The notes under the pieces: generated by a model
Seen by the model: the letters and a program-made list of their open reading frames with translations, nothing else
Database searches by the model: none
Told to the model about the DNA's origin: nothing
In this document: piece after piece, positions 1 through 6,443 of the stretch
How positions within the stretch are numbered: the stretch's first letter is position 1
Layout: every line of letters starts with the position of its first letter
Program-made: the position numbers and the translations under genes
Assembly (NCBI GenBank): GCA_009780985.1
Contig: WQYZ01000025.1
Span: 1-35,318 of the forward strand
Direction of reading: 5' to 3'
Length of the DNA: 35,318 bases
Source of the DNA: Oscillospiraceae bacterium
GTDB taxonomy: Bacteria; Bacillota; Clostridia; Oscillospirales; WRJC01

Positions 1-199
1 CTGTGTCGTTAAAAATACTTTCCTCAACGATTATACTTTTTATTTTTGATTTATACTTTGACCCCAAAATTTCTTTCAATAATTTTACGCCTTCGACATA
101 AAATAAATTTTTTTCAGTTCTGTATTTTTTCTGTTTCAGTTTCGCAGTTTCAACTATAAAATCATTGTTTCTGCTCGAAATAAAATTCACATTTCCCAA
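1..199 (-). CDS. TrmH/SpoU-family RNA 2'-O-ribose methyltransferase, N-terminal fragment
   Basis: This gene is absent from the ORF track because it runs off the left edge of the window. Reading minus from a TTG at 199 gives an open frame to base 1 with the pattern NFISSRNNDFIVETAKLK followed by KKYRTEKNLFYVEGVKLL. That matches the substrate-binding N-terminal domain of SpoU/TrmH-type methyltransferases, which opens with a SRxNxxIKxxxKLxxKKxRxxxxxFxVEG pattern. The TTG is chosen because AAGGAG lies 9 nt upstream (209-214); an in-frame GTG at 190 would be 18 nt away. The SAM-binding knot domain is outside the window, so the subfamily cannot be given. It follows rplT on the same strand, as TrmH-family genes often do in Firmicutes, behind an apparent terminator. 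Confidence 0.72.
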   Translation of the reverse strand, partial: MGNVNFISSRNNDFIVETAKLKQKKYRTEKNLFYVEGVKLLKEILGSKYKSKIKSIIVEESIFNDT

Positions 200-220
200 A
201 CAATATATCTCCTTAAATAA

Positions 221-282
221 TTTAAAAAATTACTTTTCTCCTCTCTACCAAAATATTGAGAACTGTCAAGAAAAGTAATTTT
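221..282 (-). terminator. Rho-independent terminator after rplT
   Basis: On the minus strand AAAATTACTTTTC (complement of 270-282) pairs perfectly with GAAAAGTAATTTT (226-238) and is followed by further T residues. The loop of about 31 nt may hold extra pairing. It begins 19 bases after the rplT stop and should end the rplT transcript before the methyltransferase gene. Confidence 0.6.
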
Positions 283-300
283 CAAATCATAATATTTAAT

Positions 301-654
301 TTAAAGAACCGCTTTAGCTTTTTCAACTAACGCCGCGAACGCGGTTTTGTCAGAAATAGCAATTTCCGATAGCATTTTTCTGTTCAGCATTATTCCCGCT
401 TTTTTCAGACCGTTCATAAATCTTGAATAATTTATCCCGTTTATTCTTGCCTGAGCTGAAATTCTTGTTATCCAAAGCGTTCTGAAATCTCTTTTTTTAT
501 GTTTTCTGCCGACAAAAGCATAATTGCCGCTTTTCATCACTGCCTGTTTAGCCATCTTAAAATGCTTGGATTTTGCTCCCCAGTATCCTTTAGCGGCTTT
601 TAACATTTTATTTCTTCTTTTGCGCGTTGTAACTGCGCCTTTTATTCTTGCCAT
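301..654 (-). CDS. rplT: 50S ribosomal protein L20
   Basis: L20 binds 23S rRNA early in assembly of the large subunit and, in many bacteria, represses its own operon. The product of 117 residues starts [18 protein letters not shown] and contains the L20 signatures [25 protein letters not shown] and [14 protein letters not shown]. The track starts 15 codons earlier, but the ATG at 654 is preferred: it gives the usual L20 N-terminus and length, and has GAGAGGAG just upstream. It lies 69 nt after rpmI on the same strand and is followed by a hairpin terminator. Nothing in the protein looks degraded. Confidence 0.97.
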   Translation of the reverse strand: MARIKGAVTTRKRRNKMLKAAKGYWGAKSKHFKMAKQAVMKSGNYAFVGRKHKKRDFRTLWITRISAQARINGINYSRFMNGLKKAGIMLNRKMLSEIAISDKTAFAALVEKAKAVL

Positions 655-723
655 AAAATTTTTACTCCTCTCAATTAACCTGAAAACTGAACTAATCATA
701 ACAATACTTAATACTTAAAATAT

Positions 724-921
724 TTACGAATAGGGCATAAGCTTTTTTATAGCGTCTGCGTTCGCTTCGCTGATATATGCTCCTTTTTTAAGATGTCTTA
801 TTCGTTTGGTGTCCTTGAGATGAACCTGATGGCGTCTGTTTTGACGCATATATTTTATTTTTCCTGTTTTTGTGAAACTAAAACGTTTTTCAGCCGACTT
901 GTGAGTTTTTATCTTGTTCAT
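724..921 (-). CDS. rpmI: 50S ribosomal protein L35
   Basis: This is a small basic ribosomal protein of 65 residues, the usual length for L35. The start MNKIKTHKSAEKRFSFTKTGKIK is the L35 signature (KTHxxxxKRFxxTxxGKIK), and the C-terminal half keeps the KDTKRIRHLKK block. An AAAGGA Shine-Dalgarno lies about 11 nt before the ATG. The normal neighbour upstream is infC, but here a solute-binding protein gene lies between them. rpmI and rplT may therefore depend on readthrough from the infC promoter or on a promoter I could not identify. Confidence 0.96.
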   Translation of the reverse strand: MNKIKTHKSAEKRFSFTKTGKIKYMRQNRRHQVHLKDTKRIRHLKKGAYISEANADAIKKLMPYS

Positions 922-970
922 TTTTACATCAATCCTTTCTTTAAAAATTTATTTATATTAAACTATAAAC

Positions 971-987
971 ACTGAGCGCAGCTCAGT
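971..987. terminator. Perfect 7-bp hairpin between solute-binding protein gene and rpmI
   Basis: ACTGAGC-gca-GCTCAGT is a perfect stem in the gap between the solute-binding protein stop and the rpmI Shine-Dalgarno. On the minus strand it is followed by GTTTATAGTTTAAT, a poor U-tract, so it would be a weak terminator, a processing site or an mRNA-stabilising end rather than a strong stop. Confidence 0.4.
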
Positions 988-1006
988 AGATTAATATCTA
1001 AAATTA

Positions 1007-2500
1007 TTATGATTGCGCACCCGTAAATATTGCTACCGTTTTGTCCATAGCCGCCTGCGCTGTGCCTTGTAACGCTTCAAATTTTGATGTAAAACTCTGT
1101 CCCTTATCTAAGGTGGCGACAAAACTGTCGAAAATTCCGCCCCAGTTGTAGATATCTCCAAAATCGTAGCACGAACCGGCAAAAATTATATCGAGCATCG
1201 ATTCGCTGTCGGTGTCCCTCGAATATTTTGATTTAAGAGTGACGTCGTATGCCGCCGGAGTTGACGTGTATCTGCCCGCCATGGCAAGCGCCTCTATAAT
1301 CATGCCTGTGCGGTCTATATTTGAATTTGTTTGCGGGACGCATACCGCCGCGCTTCCCCACGGCTGACAGTACGAATAATAGTCGGCTTGATTTTCGTCA
1401 TATTTGGGCATCGGAATTATGCCGAAATCTGAGTTCATATCTCTGAACATAGATATATTTGTGCCTGTCTGCGGCAGGAACAATAACTGGTCGTTTTTAA
1501 ACATTGTCACTTCTTCATAGCTCTGATAATTCGTCGTATAGTACATATACGCGGAATTACCCATAAAAGACGCCAATTTGTCCATAATGGTATTTGCCGT
1601 GTCATTGTTCACATTAAACGCCGGATTTCCGTCCTGTATTTTGATAATCGACCCGCCGGCGCCGGCATATAATAAATACGAACTTTGGTATCCGTAAAAT
1701 CCGTAAAAGTCGGATTTATCGAGTGTTCCATCGCCGTTTAAATCTTTTGTCTTGTCTTTTATCAGGCTTTCGAATGCGTCAAGCGTCCATTTGCCATCGA
1801 GCACCGACTGATACGGATAATCAAGACCCATATTGGTAAACAGATTTTTATTGAAGAGCAGCACATATTGCGATCCTGGGTATCTCGCGGTTATATCGCC
1901 CGTCGGGAAATAGAATTTGCCGTCTATAGTAAGATCGCGGATTGCGTATTTGCTCCAGCACGGCTGAGTCAAATCGACGTGCGGTATCGTGTTAAAATCA
2001 TATATAGCTCCGGTTTGAGCGAGCCCTTTCGTCACATTCATCATATCTCCCATAGCAAAATCGAACGCGTCGTCTCCCGCCTTTACGGAGTTTGACGCCT
2101 TTGTGGTGAACTGACTGTAATCCTCTATCAGAGTGTATTGAATATTAATGTTATACTTTGCCTCTACAAGCTGGTCGCGCGTATAGAGAGCGTCGTTGAT
2201 CGGCTCTCCCGTCTGTTCTTCATCAGGAGCCTGCCGACCTTCGAGAGTGGCGTTAAACCAGTTTGACGTCCAGATATTGAACTGATATCCGCCGTAGTCT
2301 GCAGCGGGAAGCCCCGCCACTATATCAGAGGCGTTGGCTTGCGTCGTTTCTTCTGTTGCGCCGTTAGCCCCGTTTCCATTGTTTTGGGTGTTGTTATTGT
2401 CCGAGCTGTTTTTATTGCCGGAATTGCTGCATGAAAACATTGTTGCAATAACAAATATGCTTATGAGCAATATACATATAGTGCGCGTAATTTTTTTCAT
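1007..2500 (-). CDS. Extracellular solute-binding lipoprotein (orphan ABC receptor)
   Basis: This is a 497-residue ABC-type extracellular solute-binding protein. It has a lipoprotein signal (MKKITRTICILLISIF...) with lipobox MFSC at residues about 21-24, then an Asn/Ser/Gly-rich linker typical of Gram-positive surface lipoproteins. Family-like blocks include GKFYFPTGDIT, LFNKNLF, GKWTLDAFESL and a calcium-loop-like DLNGDGTLDKSD. It resembles carbohydrate-binding receptors of ABC importers, but the ligand is unknown. No permease or ATPase is adjacent. A paralogue lies at 12615-14135. Its position is odd: it sits between infC (60 nt upstream) and rpmI (85 nt downstream) on the same strand, inside what is normally an uninterrupted ribosomal operon. 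An AAGGGG Shine-Dalgarno precedes the ATG. Confidence 0.88.
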   Translation of the reverse strand: MKKITRTICILLISIFVIATMFSCSNSGNKNSSDNNNTQNNGNGANGATEETTQANASDIVAGLPAADYGGYQFNIWTSNWFNATLEGRQAPDEEQTGEPINDALYTRDQLVEAKYNINIQYTLIEDYSQFTTKASNSVKAGDDAFDFAMGDMMNVTKGLAQTGAIYDFNTIPHVDLTQPCWSKYAIRDLTIDGKFYFPTGDITARYPGSQYVLLFNKNLFTNMGLDYPYQSVLDGKWTLDAFESLIKDKTKDLNGDGTLDKSDFYGFYGYQSSYLLYAGAGGSIIKIQDGNPAFNVNNDTANTIMDKLASFMGNSAYMYYTTNYQSYEEVTMFKNDQLLFLPQTGTNISMFRDMNSDFGIIPMPKYDENQADYYSYCQPWGSAAVCVPQTNSNIDRTGMIIEALAMAGRYTSTPAAYDVTLKSKYSRDTDSESMLDIIFAGSCYDFGDIYNWGGIFDSFVATLDKGQSFTSKFEALQGTAQAAMDKTVAIFTGAQS

Positions 2501-2559
2501 ATTAATTTAATCCCCTTAATATATTTCTCTGCGTATAATTAAAAAATACGGCGCAGGCT

Positions 2560-3252
2560 TCATTTTAAAACCTTTTCTTCCGCGTCTTCTGTTTCGGGTT
2601 CATTAGTATTAGTAATTTCGACTGAGCCGTTATTTTCGTTGTCGTCATTAATGTCGCTGTCATTTTGATTATCATCTCCTTTAAAATCCTGCTTATCGGT
2701 ATTTTTATTGGAAATACCGGAAGCCGGCTCTGGTTTCACTTTTTTTGGCGCGATAAACATAGTTATTTTCCGCCCCTCGCGTACCGGTTTTTTTTCTACA
2801 ATACTGAAATCAAGACAAGCCTGCTCGAATTTTTCAAGCATTTGGTAACCGAATTCCATATGGGCCATTTCTCTGCCTTTTGCGAATTCCAAGCAGATTT
2901 TTACTTTATTTCCCGCTTCGATAAACTTTCTTGTCTGGCTGAGCCTCGTGTTAAAATCGTGTATGCCTATGCGGCATGTGAGCTGTATTTCTTTTGTTTC
3001 TACGACAACTTGTTTTTTCTTAGCTTCTTTTTCTTTTTTAGCTTTTTCAAACTTATACTTGCCGTAGTCCATAATTCTGCACACAGGAATCTGGGCTGTA
3101 GGCGCAATCTCGACCAAATCCATCCCTTTTTCCAATGCCATATTCAGCGCGTCTCTTGTCTTCATAACGCCGAGCTGGGCTCCCTGGCTGTCCACAACTC
3201 TCACCTGAACCGCTCTGATCTCATTATTGATAGAAAGTTCTCTTGTACTTAT
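2560..3252 (-). CDS. infC: Translation initiation factor IF-3, probable AUA start and acidic C-terminal tail
   Basis: IF-3 binds the 30S subunit, keeps it apart from the 50S and rejects non-canonical start codons. The track starts at GTG 3204, but that removes the conserved N-terminus: the frame continues upstream as STRELSINNEIRAVQVRVVD, which is the standard IF-3 opening. No ATG, GTG or TTG lies before it. TGGAGGT (3261-3267) sits 8 nt before ATA at 3252 and 5 nt before a second ATA at 3255. I therefore propose AUA initiation, in keeping with the unusual AUU starts known for infC elsewhere. Both IF-3 domains are complete, with the basic linker KFEKAKKEKEAKKK and the normal end MFIAPKK. A 59-residue Asn/Asp/Glu-rich tail follows. 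Transcription comes from a consensus promoter through an attenuator-like leader. Confidence 0.93.
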   Translation of the reverse strand: MSTRELSINNEIRAVQVRVVDSQGAQLGVMKTRDALNMALEKGMDLVEIAPTAQIPVCRIMDYGKYKFEKAKKEKEAKKKQVVVETKEIQLTCRIGIHDFNTRLSQTRKFIEAGNKVKICLEFAKGREMAHMEFGYQMLEKFEQACLDFSIVEKKPVREGRKITMFIAPKKVKPEPASGISNKNTDKQDFKGDDNQNDSDINDDNENNGSVEITNTNEPETEDAEEKVLK

Positions 3253-3260
3253 TATAAAGC

Positions 3261-3267
3261 ACCTCCA
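3261..3267 (-). promoter_or_regulatory. Shine-Dalgarno site deciding the infC start
   Basis: TGGAGGT on the minus strand is near-perfectly complementary to the 16S rRNA tail. It is 5 and 8 nt upstream of two in-frame ATA codons and more than 55 nt from the first GTG, so it points to initiation at ATA. Confidence 0.75.
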
Positions 3268-3295
3268 AAAATAAAAAACAAATAAATTAATAAAA

Positions 3296-3424
3296 TAATA
3301 AAAAATGCGCCGAAATTACAAATTCCGACACTTCCCCGCACATATATAATTAACAATTAATAATATTAACCAATACAACCATAAGTGTATGGTGAGAACG
3401 GAGAAGTTCTACTTCTTTTTACAA
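3296..3424 (-). promoter_or_regulatory. infC leader with attenuator (L20-leader-like)
   Basis: The transcript from the promoter at 3431-3459 should begin near 3424 and run about 160 nt before infC. It can form two mutually exclusive small hairpins: AGAAGT-aga-ACTTCT (3402-3416) and AGAAC-ttctcc-GTTCT (3395-3410). A further hairpin ACCATA-cact-TATGGT (3378-3393) follows. A terminator-like stem (3306-3333, core GTCGGAATT-tgt-AATTTCGGC with G-U pairs) is then followed by TTTTTT at 3300-3305. In Bacillus subtilis L20 represses infC-rpmI-rplT by transcription attenuation in the leader. The arrangement here fits that model, but I could not test it against the L20-leader covariance model. Confidence 0.6.
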
Positions 3425-3430
3425 TACAAG

Positions 3431-3459
3431 ATTATACCACAATATATTTTTTTTGTCAA
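3431..3459 (-). promoter_or_regulatory. Consensus sigma-A promoter for the infC locus
   Basis: On the minus strand TTGACA (3454-3459) and TATAAT (3431-3436) are separated by exactly 17 nt. Both boxes match the housekeeping consensus perfectly, as expected for a highly expressed translation operon. Confidence 0.88.
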
Positions 3460-3480
3460 GAGATTTTTAATAATTAATTT

Positions 3481-3514
3481 ACAAAAATTTCAAGGGCGGA
3501 AAAACCCCGCCCTT
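3481..3514 (-). terminator. GC-rich hairpin terminator after the pdaA-like gene
   Basis: AAGGGCGG (3492-3499) and CCGCCCTT (3507-3514) form a perfect 8-bp stem with a 7-nt loop, 15 bases beyond the deacetylase stop. On the minus strand it is followed by GAAATTTTTGT, a moderate U-tract. The stem shares the GGGCGG/CCGCCC core with other palindromes in the window. Confidence 0.65.
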
Positions 3515-3528
3515 ACGGTTTATATTTT

Positions 3529-4317
3529 CTACGCCGTCAGCTCGTCGAGAGTGCCGAATCTGTAGCCGAGCTTTTTCCATTCTTTTATAAGGGTGTCAAG
3601 AATCGCAGCGTTTGTGTTTGACGTCGGGTGAAGCAGAACGACTGCGCCGTTGTGCGTGCGTTTTAATATTTTTTGAATTGACGCGTCCGGGTCAGGCTGA
3701 TTATTATTGTCCCAGTCTTTATAAGCAAGACTCCAGAATATCGTTTTATAGCCGAGTTTTTGATTATACTCTAAATTTTGTTTTGTAAATTCGCCCTGAG
3801 GCGGTCTGAAATATTTAGACATTTTATGTCCCGTTGCTTCTTCATACATTTTTTCAAGTCCTGTTACTTCTTTTTCATACTCCGCAAAATCCGTTATATA
3901 GCACATATTTTTATGCTTCATCGTATGATTTGCGATAATATGACCGCTGTCGGCAATTTCTTTCAGCAATTCGGGATTTCTTTTAACTACATTTTCAAGT
4001 ATAAAAAACGAGCCTTTGACGCCGTACGCATTTAACGCGTCGAGACATTTTTTCACGTTGCCGTTTTCAAACCCGAAATCAAAAGTGAGATATATGACTT
4101 TATCGTCTTTATTTCCCAAAGCGTACGCGCCGTATTTTTTTATTTCGTCTAAATTTACGTCAAAATTGGGCTGTTTATTTTCGGGAACAGGTACGGAATA
4201 CCAGCTGTAATTTTTGTTTTCGGCGAGATTCGGCGCAGAATTTGCCGAAACGACAATATTCAGCAGACTGATTATTACAAAAACAAGTAAGATTATTTTT
4301 TTATTTTTAAACTTCAT
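3529..4317 (-). CDS. pdaA: Polysaccharide deacetylase, PdaA-like
   Basis: This is a NodB-fold (carbohydrate esterase 4) deacetylase of 262 residues with an N-terminal signal or anchor segment (residues 6-24), so it acts outside the membrane. The sequence resembles PdaA, which removes N-acetyl groups from muramic acid to make the muramic delta-lactam of spore cortex. Visible motifs are TFDFGFENG (residues 78-86), NHTMKH (130-135; metal His pair), YFRPPQGEF and WSLAYKDWDNN. The second Asp of the usual TFDD motif is Phe; in PdaA itself that position is also changed (TFDNG), which supports the PdaA subgroup. TTGGAGGT lies about 12 nt upstream of the ATG. A PdaA-type enzyme hints at sporulation, but no other spore gene is in the window. 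Confidence 0.87.
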   Translation of the reverse strand: MKFKNKKIILLVFVIISLLNIVVSANSAPNLAENKNYSWYSVPVPENKQPNFDVNLDEIKKYGAYALGNKDDKVIYLTFDFGFENGNVKKCLDALNAYGVKGSFFILENVVKRNPELLKEIADSGHIIANHTMKHKNMCYITDFAEYEKEVTGLEKMYEEATGHKMSKYFRPPQGEFTKQNLEYNQKLGYKTIFWSLAYKDWDNNNQPDPDASIQKILKRTHNGAVVLLHPTSNTNAAILDTLIKEWKKLGYRFGTLDELTA

Positions 4318-4334
4318 TTATTTTTATTTACCTC

Positions 4335-4407
4335 CAAGAATAATTTTTCACAAATTTTTAACATATTGCTGTATATATTTTTTATGTTTTTTCTATGATT
4401 ATTCTTG
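4335..4407. repeat. 10-bp inverted repeat upstream of the pdaA-like gene
   Basis: CAAGAATAAT (4335-4344) and ATTATTCTTG (4398-4407) are perfect inverted copies 53 nt apart. The copy nearer the gene directly adjoins its Shine-Dalgarno, so pairing in the mRNA could hide the ribosome site. In such AT-rich DNA the match may be chance. Confidence 0.35.
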
Positions 4408-4431
4408 TTTTGCAAAATTAAAATAAAATTT

Positions 4432-5433
4432 TTACTGCCCGCGAAGTTTGTATAAAGTCATACTGCCTGTAAAATTGTAGTATCTGGTAATATCCTCATA
4501 ATTTTCGCCGTATTTTCTTTTCGCATATTTGTCTGTTTTTGCCCATGCTTCGTTATGTATTTCATCGGGGATTAACTGCTTTACACCGCTTGCTCTTGTT
4601 TTGATTTTGTGCAGCCCCATTTTTAACGTCCATTCCATGTTATTTGCTCCATATATGCCAGTATCTTTTATATTCATAAATTCGACAAAATTTTCTTTTA
4701 TACATTCTGCCGCTTTGTCCATAGTTGTAAATGGTCTCTCTCCGTAACCTGCTTTTTTTATAAGTTTATCATAAAAAGCCTCAATATTCTTATATGCTTC
4801 GCCATATTTCGCGTTTGCCGCTACTTGTTTTCCTGTATATGGCAGATCTTTATTGTTGCCGTATTGCAGAAAATAACCGTCGGGTTTCAATACTCGTTTT
4901 ATTTCGGCCACCATCGATTCGGGGCGGTCAACCTGATGAAGCACATCCATAGCCAAAACGGCGTCAGCACTGTTATCCGCCAATTCGAGTTTATAACCGT
5001 TCATACGCGCAAATATAATTTTATCTTCCGGCGTATTATGTTTTTGCGCTCTTTTCACGGCAGTTTCCAGCATAGTTTGTGATATATCGGCGGCAATTGC
5101 CTGTAAACCGGATAACGCGAACGAAATAGATGAACCGCCTAATCCCGCGCCTAAATCAAGAATGACTTTACCGTTGCCCAAATATTCCGTGAGCTTATCA
5201 GAATTTCCGATTCCCACTTCGTTATCTTTATCGTAATAATATCCGGGTTCATAATTCTCGCCTACATTTTCATATCCCAACCATTTCAAACCGTCGCCGT
5301 CAACAGATATAGGTTTATCGTCTGTAAACTGATATACTCCGTTTATAACGGGCGCAACAAACCCGCATTCGCATTTTTCCGGGATAAACCCGTTCAGCAT
5401 TCTGCCGCATTTTGTACACTTAAATATATTCAT
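4432..5433 (-). CDS. Zinc-ribbon class I SAM-dependent methyltransferase
   Basis: The N-terminus carries a probable zinc-binding element (CTKCG...CECG within the first 25 residues), as in RlmA-type rRNA methyltransferases. A class I Rossmann methyltransferase domain follows: motif I ILDLGAGLGG, an acidic Asp at the end of strand beta-2 (AAADIS), NSADAVLAMDVLHQV and the post-motif LKPDGYFLQYG. The substrate is unknown; the zinc ribbon suggests RNA or protein rather than a small metabolite, but this is inference. The ATG at 5433 is preferred to the track start at 5439, because GAGGT is 9 nt from the former and only 3 nt from the latter. It lies 114 nt before the pdaA-like gene on the same strand. 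Confidence 0.8.
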   Translation of the reverse strand: MNIFKCTKCGRMLNGFIPEKCECGFVAPVINGVYQFTDDKPISVDGDGLKWLGYENVGENYEPGYYYDKDNEVGIGNSDKLTEYLGNGKVILDLGAGLGGSSISFALSGLQAIAADISQTMLETAVKRAQKHNTPEDKIIFARMNGYKLELADNSADAVLAMDVLHQVDRPESMVAEIKRVLKPDGYFLQYGNNKDLPYTGKQVAANAKYGEAYKNIEAFYDKLIKKAGYGERPFTTMDKAAECIKENFVEFMNIKDTGIYGANNMEWTLKMGLHKIKTRASGVKQLIPDEIHNEAWAKTDKYAKRKYGENYEDITRYYNFTGSMTLYKLRGQ

Positions 5434-5531
5434 ACACATTTTACCTCGAACTTTCTTATAAATATTTTTATTATCTAATATTATAAATCAATAAATATAT
5501 AAAGTAAAGCAATGATTAATTGCGCGGCAAT

Positions 5532-5563
5532 ATAAAAGAACGGATTTCAAATTCGGAAATCCG
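5532..5563 (-). terminator. Terminator of the YdjGHI-like operon
   Basis: On the minus strand CGGATTTC-cgaattt-GAAATCCG forms a perfect 8-bp stem (5541-5563) followed by TTCTTTTAT. It starts 11 bases after the ydjH-like stop and lies between that gene and the methyltransferase gene. Confidence 0.72.
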
Positions 5564-5573
5564 CCCTTTATTC

Positions 5574-6428
5574 CTAAAATCCTCTTCCGCCGCCGCCGTG
5601 ACTGCGCCCGGAACTGCCGCTGGATATACTTCCGCCGCTTCTGCCGCCGCCTGAAGTGTTGGTCTGTATTCTCGTCCTGGTTTCGTGTGACCGCATATAT
5701 ACGTCGCGGACAACTTCCATTTTGACATTTTCGTCTTTGACATAATAGTCTGCGTTTGTAGCTTTTCTAACAGGCTTATGTTTCCCTAACTGCACACTTG
5801 TCAAAATAATTGCAAATATAATTCCGCCTACAATACCTACTAACACTATTTGCCCTACATCAGTCCCCGTGACGTTTATAACGTTGCCGAATCTGTCTGT
5901 GACACCCGGGGAATCTGTATTATAACTGTCGGTCATTTTTGCGGCTAAGTCTATAAAACTGTCTAACGCACCGTCGTAATCGTCGTTTTTCAGGCTGACC
6001 GTCAAAGTGTCCAACATCCCGTTTACATAATTGTCGTTCATTACATCTATTCCCTTGCCTAAAGTATATACGTATAAATTCCTGCTTTCAGAAGATATAA
6101 CCGCAGAGATATAATCTCCGTCATAACCGGCATGTTCCCATATATAATCTGCCAATTCATCCATTTTACTGCTGTAATCGTCCACTACAATAAAAGTGTA
6201 TGTTATTCCGTATTTATCTCTCATCTGACTTAAAATCTGATTATATTGATTTAAATCTACATTTTTAAAATTATTGCCTATATCGTATATATAAGTAGAA
6301 TTATTAAACCTGCTGTAATCGTATGTGTCCCACTCATTGCCGTTCGCCGCCGCAGAAACATGAATTGCCGAACACATCAATATAACAATTATAATACTTA
6401 ATCTGAAATACTTTCTAAAATTTCGCAT
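5574..6428 (-). CDS. ydjH: TPM-domain membrane protein, YdjH-like
   Basis: The protein has a signal peptide (LSIIIVILMCSAIHVSAAA), then an extracytoplasmic TPM domain with IYDIGNNF, KYGITYTFIVVDDYSS, SRNLYVYTLGKGIDVMND and LDSFIDLAAKM. A transmembrane helix follows (VGQIVLVGIVGGIIFAIILTS), and a cytoplasmic tail ends in a Ser/Gly run (GGGRSGGSISSGSSG...GGGGRGF). This order matches YdjH of Bacillus subtilis, part of the PspA/YdjGHI membrane-stress system. The track start 6443 is a TTG directly after the upstream stop; the ATG at 6428 has GGGGTG 5 nt upstream and is chosen. The gene is translationally close to the YdjG-like gene (15-nt gap). The TPM domain is called phosphatase in some families, but no activity is claimed here. 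Confidence 0.8.
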   Translation of the reverse strand: MRNFRKYFRLSIIIVILMCSAIHVSAAANGNEWDTYDYSRFNNSTYIYDIGNNFKNVDLNQYNQILSQMRDKYGITYTFIVVDDYSSKMDELADYIWEHAGYDGDYISAVISSESRNLYVYTLGKGIDVMNDNYVNGMLDTLTVSLKNDDYDGALDSFIDLAAKMTDSYNTDSPGVTDRFGNVINVTGTDVGQIVLVGIVGGIIFAIILTSVQLGKHKPVRKATNADYYVKDENVKMEVVRDVYMRSHETRTRIQTNTSGGGRSGGSISSGSSGRSHGGGGRGF

Positions 6429-6443
6429 ATTCACACCCCGCAA

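Noticed and set aside
2665-3285. 206-aa plus-strand ORF in the track
   Set aside because: It is a shadow of infC: Phe/Leu-rich text with no family motif, and the opposite strand carries a certain IF-3.
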